5,319 bases of DNA, from contig JALVEF010000049.1 of the NCBI GenBank assembly GCA_027031185.1, positions 1 through 5,319 of the forward strand, in the 5' to 3' direction. This DNA is from Saprospiraceae bacterium (GTDB lineage: Bacteria > Bacteroidota > Bacteroidia > Chitinophagales > Saprospiraceae). The position numbers and the translations under genes are program-made. Below, one piece after another: positions 4,230-5,319 of this stretch (positions are counted from its first letter, which is position 1; every line of letters begins with the position of its first letter). The notes beneath the pieces are model-generated. The model saw only the letters and a program-made list of their open reading frames with translations, did not search any database and was not told the origin of the DNA.

Positions 4230-5319
4230 ATGAAAAATCTTTCTCTACTCTTTCTTCTCATTGCGAGTGTGGCCTTGCATGCCCAGGTGATCGTCAAGGA
4301 CACTTTGATGGTTGTCGTCGGCCTAAATGTCCAAACCAAGCAAGTCATCGGCCAGGTCAGCTTTCATGCACCGGAGGCCGGCAAGGTCATCGTCACTTTT
4401 GACGGTAATGTTTACTCCGATCCGGGTGACCTGATTATACTGGCCGCCAGCGATGATACGGACTGGCACATCAATGACGGGAGTACATCTGTTGAGGCCA
4501 TTTCCGCGTCCAACAATGTAAGCGTTTTCTCTCATACACGCGTGTATGATGTGACACCGGGCAACCATACTTATTATGCTGTCGCACACAATTATGTCGA
4601 AACCGACGGCAATGGCATAATTGACCTGTATGGGAGACTAACCGTCAAGTACGTGGCCAACAGCAGTGGCGAAATCGTGGCCTTTTCGCCTGTCAACGTG
4701 ATCAACAAAGACCTCACCAACAAAGAAGTCGTCGGCCAGGTCTCCATCCAGGCACCCACTGCCGGCAAAGCCATTGTCCGCTTCGATGGTGAATGTGTCG
4801 CCGACCCGGGCGACCGGATTGTACTAGACGCCAGCGATAATATGAACTGGGACAACTTACATTATGTATCAGTCGAAGCCATTGACAATGATTTGAACAC
4901 AGGTACTTTTGCCAATACCCGCGTCTATGATATCTCCGCCGGCAGTCATACTTTCTATGCCATCGCGCACAATTATGCCGAAACCGACGGTAATGGAAAA
5001 GCATCTATTTATGGATCCCTGACCGTGGACTTTATCCCCTCCTCCGACGCCCAAAAAGTGGCCGAAGAAACCATAGCAGAACAACTCCAATCTGTTGCCG
5101 GTGGAGTTACCATGATGCAAGCAATGATTAACGCCAGCGGACCGGGCAAGGTACTGGCCAACTTCTCCGGACAGATCGTGAGAAACCAAGGAAGTGATAA
5201 TTATTTGATTGACGTGTCATCTAAGCCCAATTGGGATAACCAAAGCATTGATTATGATGAAATTATAACCCCTAATGATGACCAAAATTTTGTAAATATC
5301 TCTAACTCGGAGTTGTTTG
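4230..5319 (+). CDS. Secreted protein of tandem beta-rich modules (C-terminus beyond window)
   Basis: The ATG at 4230 starts a frame open for 363 codons to the right edge. Residues 1-18 (MKNLSLLFLLIASVALHA) are a signal peptide cleaved before Gln19. The rest is tandem modules with a period of 127-128 residues: module 1 at about 38-142, module 2 at 166-269, and module 3 from about 291, incomplete. The shared core is GQVS-x2-AP-x-AGK-x-IV-x-FDG-x4-DPGD-x-I, then an Asn/Asp and Trp segment. It closes with TRVYD-x3-G-x-HT-x-YA-x-AHNY-x-ETDGNG and YG-x-LTV. Alternating hydrophobic residues suggest a beta-sandwich or jelly-roll, like unnamed repeat modules I recall from other secreted Bacteroidota proteins. 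Module 3 is more divergent and is preceded by a Gln/Glu-rich, probably helical linker (272-289). There is no catalytic motif; a surface-binding or structural role is inferred. It has its own promoter and is transcribed away from the other three genes. Confidence 0.85.
   Translation, partial: MKNLSLLFLLIASVALHAQVIVKDTLMVVVGLNVQTKQVIGQVSFHAPEAGKVIVTFDGNVYSDPGDLIILAASDDTDWHINDGSTSVEAISASNNVSVFSHTRVYDVTPGNHTYYAVAHNYVETDGNGIIDLYGRLTVKYVANSSGEIVAFSPVNVINKDLTNKEVVGQVSIQAPTAGKAIVRFDGECVADPGDRIVLDASDNMNWDNLHYVSVEAIDNDLNTGTFANTRVYDISAGSHTFYAIAHNYAETDGNGKASIYGSLTVDFIPSSDAQKVAEETIAEQLQSVAGGVTMMQAMINASGPGKVLANFSGQIVRNQGSDNYLIDVSSKPNWDNQSIDYDEIITPNDDQNFVNISNSELF
4341..4655 (+). repeat. Module 1 of the tandem beta-rich repeat
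   Basis: Residues 38-142 run from QVIGQVSFHAPEAGK to LYGRLTVKYV. The module contains the signature TRVYDVTPGNHTYYAVAHNY near residues 103-122. It aligns with module 2 almost without gaps (one residue near 84-87), with well over half of positions identical by eye. The DNA is also close in places: the stretch coding HNY-x-ETDGNG, from 4587, differs from the module 2 copy at only a few third or isolated positions. Confidence 0.85.
4725..5036 (+). repeat. Module 2 of the tandem beta-rich repeat
   Basis: Residues 166-269 run from EVVGQVSIQAPTAGK to IYGSLTVDFI and repeat module 1 with a 128-residue offset (Lys52 matches Lys180). The signature here is TRVYDISAGSHTFYAIAHNY near residues 230-249. A linker of about 23 residues (GEIVAFSPVNVINKDLTNK region) joins it to module 1; a similar VxVxN segment precedes module 1, so the true unit may start earlier. 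Confidence 0.85.
5100..5319 (+). repeat. Module 3, divergent and cut by the window edge
   Basis: Residues 291-363 keep the module pattern: a strand, then INASGPGKVLANFSG (GK at 306-307, 127 after module 2), then a polar stretch with NWDN at 334-337 matching NWDN of module 2. Most other positions differ. It therefore looks like an older or functionally distinct copy. Its closing half lies outside the window. Confidence 0.6.

Noticed and set aside
4323..5189. Several minus-strand open frames opposite the modular gene
   Set aside because: They lie antisense to a well-supported repeat protein and recur with its repeat period, and their translations show no signal peptide or recognisable domain.

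Overview
The window looks like a chromosomal segment from a Bacteroidota bacterium. The style best fits the Saprospiria (Saprospiraceae/Lewinella-like), an inference from protein style rather than a marker gene. Four points support this. Several genes have a TAnnTTTG -7 box, in the best cases with an upstream TTG/TTTG. Starts lack a strong Shine-Dalgarno and lie in A/T-rich leaders. Signal peptides end in '-AQ'. There is also a large Asp-rich thrombospondin type 3 (TSP3)-like secreted protein typical of the phylum. Every protein in the window carries an export signal, so this is a block of envelope and secreted proteins rather than a metabolic operon.

Layout: (1) Positions 1-1788, minus strand, hold the first 596 codons of a long secreted protein with TSP3-like acidic repeats, running off the left edge. 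(2) Positions 1979-2731, minus, encode a 250-residue protein that I read as a small outer-membrane beta-barrel of a conserved but uncharacterised Bacteroidota type. (3) Positions 2934-3509, minus, encode a 191-residue exported, probably helical protein of unknown function, closed by a strong intrinsic terminator at 2867-2898. (4) Positions 3510-4229 are a 720-base divergent intergenic region with candidate promoters on both strands, several inverted repeats and homopolymer A/T tracts, but no convincing gene. (5) From 4230 to the right edge, plus strand, a secreted protein is built of tandem modules of about 128 residues: two complete copies and the start of a third.

The three minus-strand genes appear to be separate transcription units. 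Each has its own candidate promoter, and a terminator separates genes 3 and 2. The most interesting regulatory feature is the leader of the TSP3-like gene. A strong promoter match sits just after the upstream stop codon, followed by a terminator-like hairpin, and then by a perfect 10-bp inverted repeat whose downstream arm contains the start codon. The most interesting protein feature is the repeated beta-rich module of the right-hand gene. I see no RNA gene, CRISPR array, transposase or defence system here.
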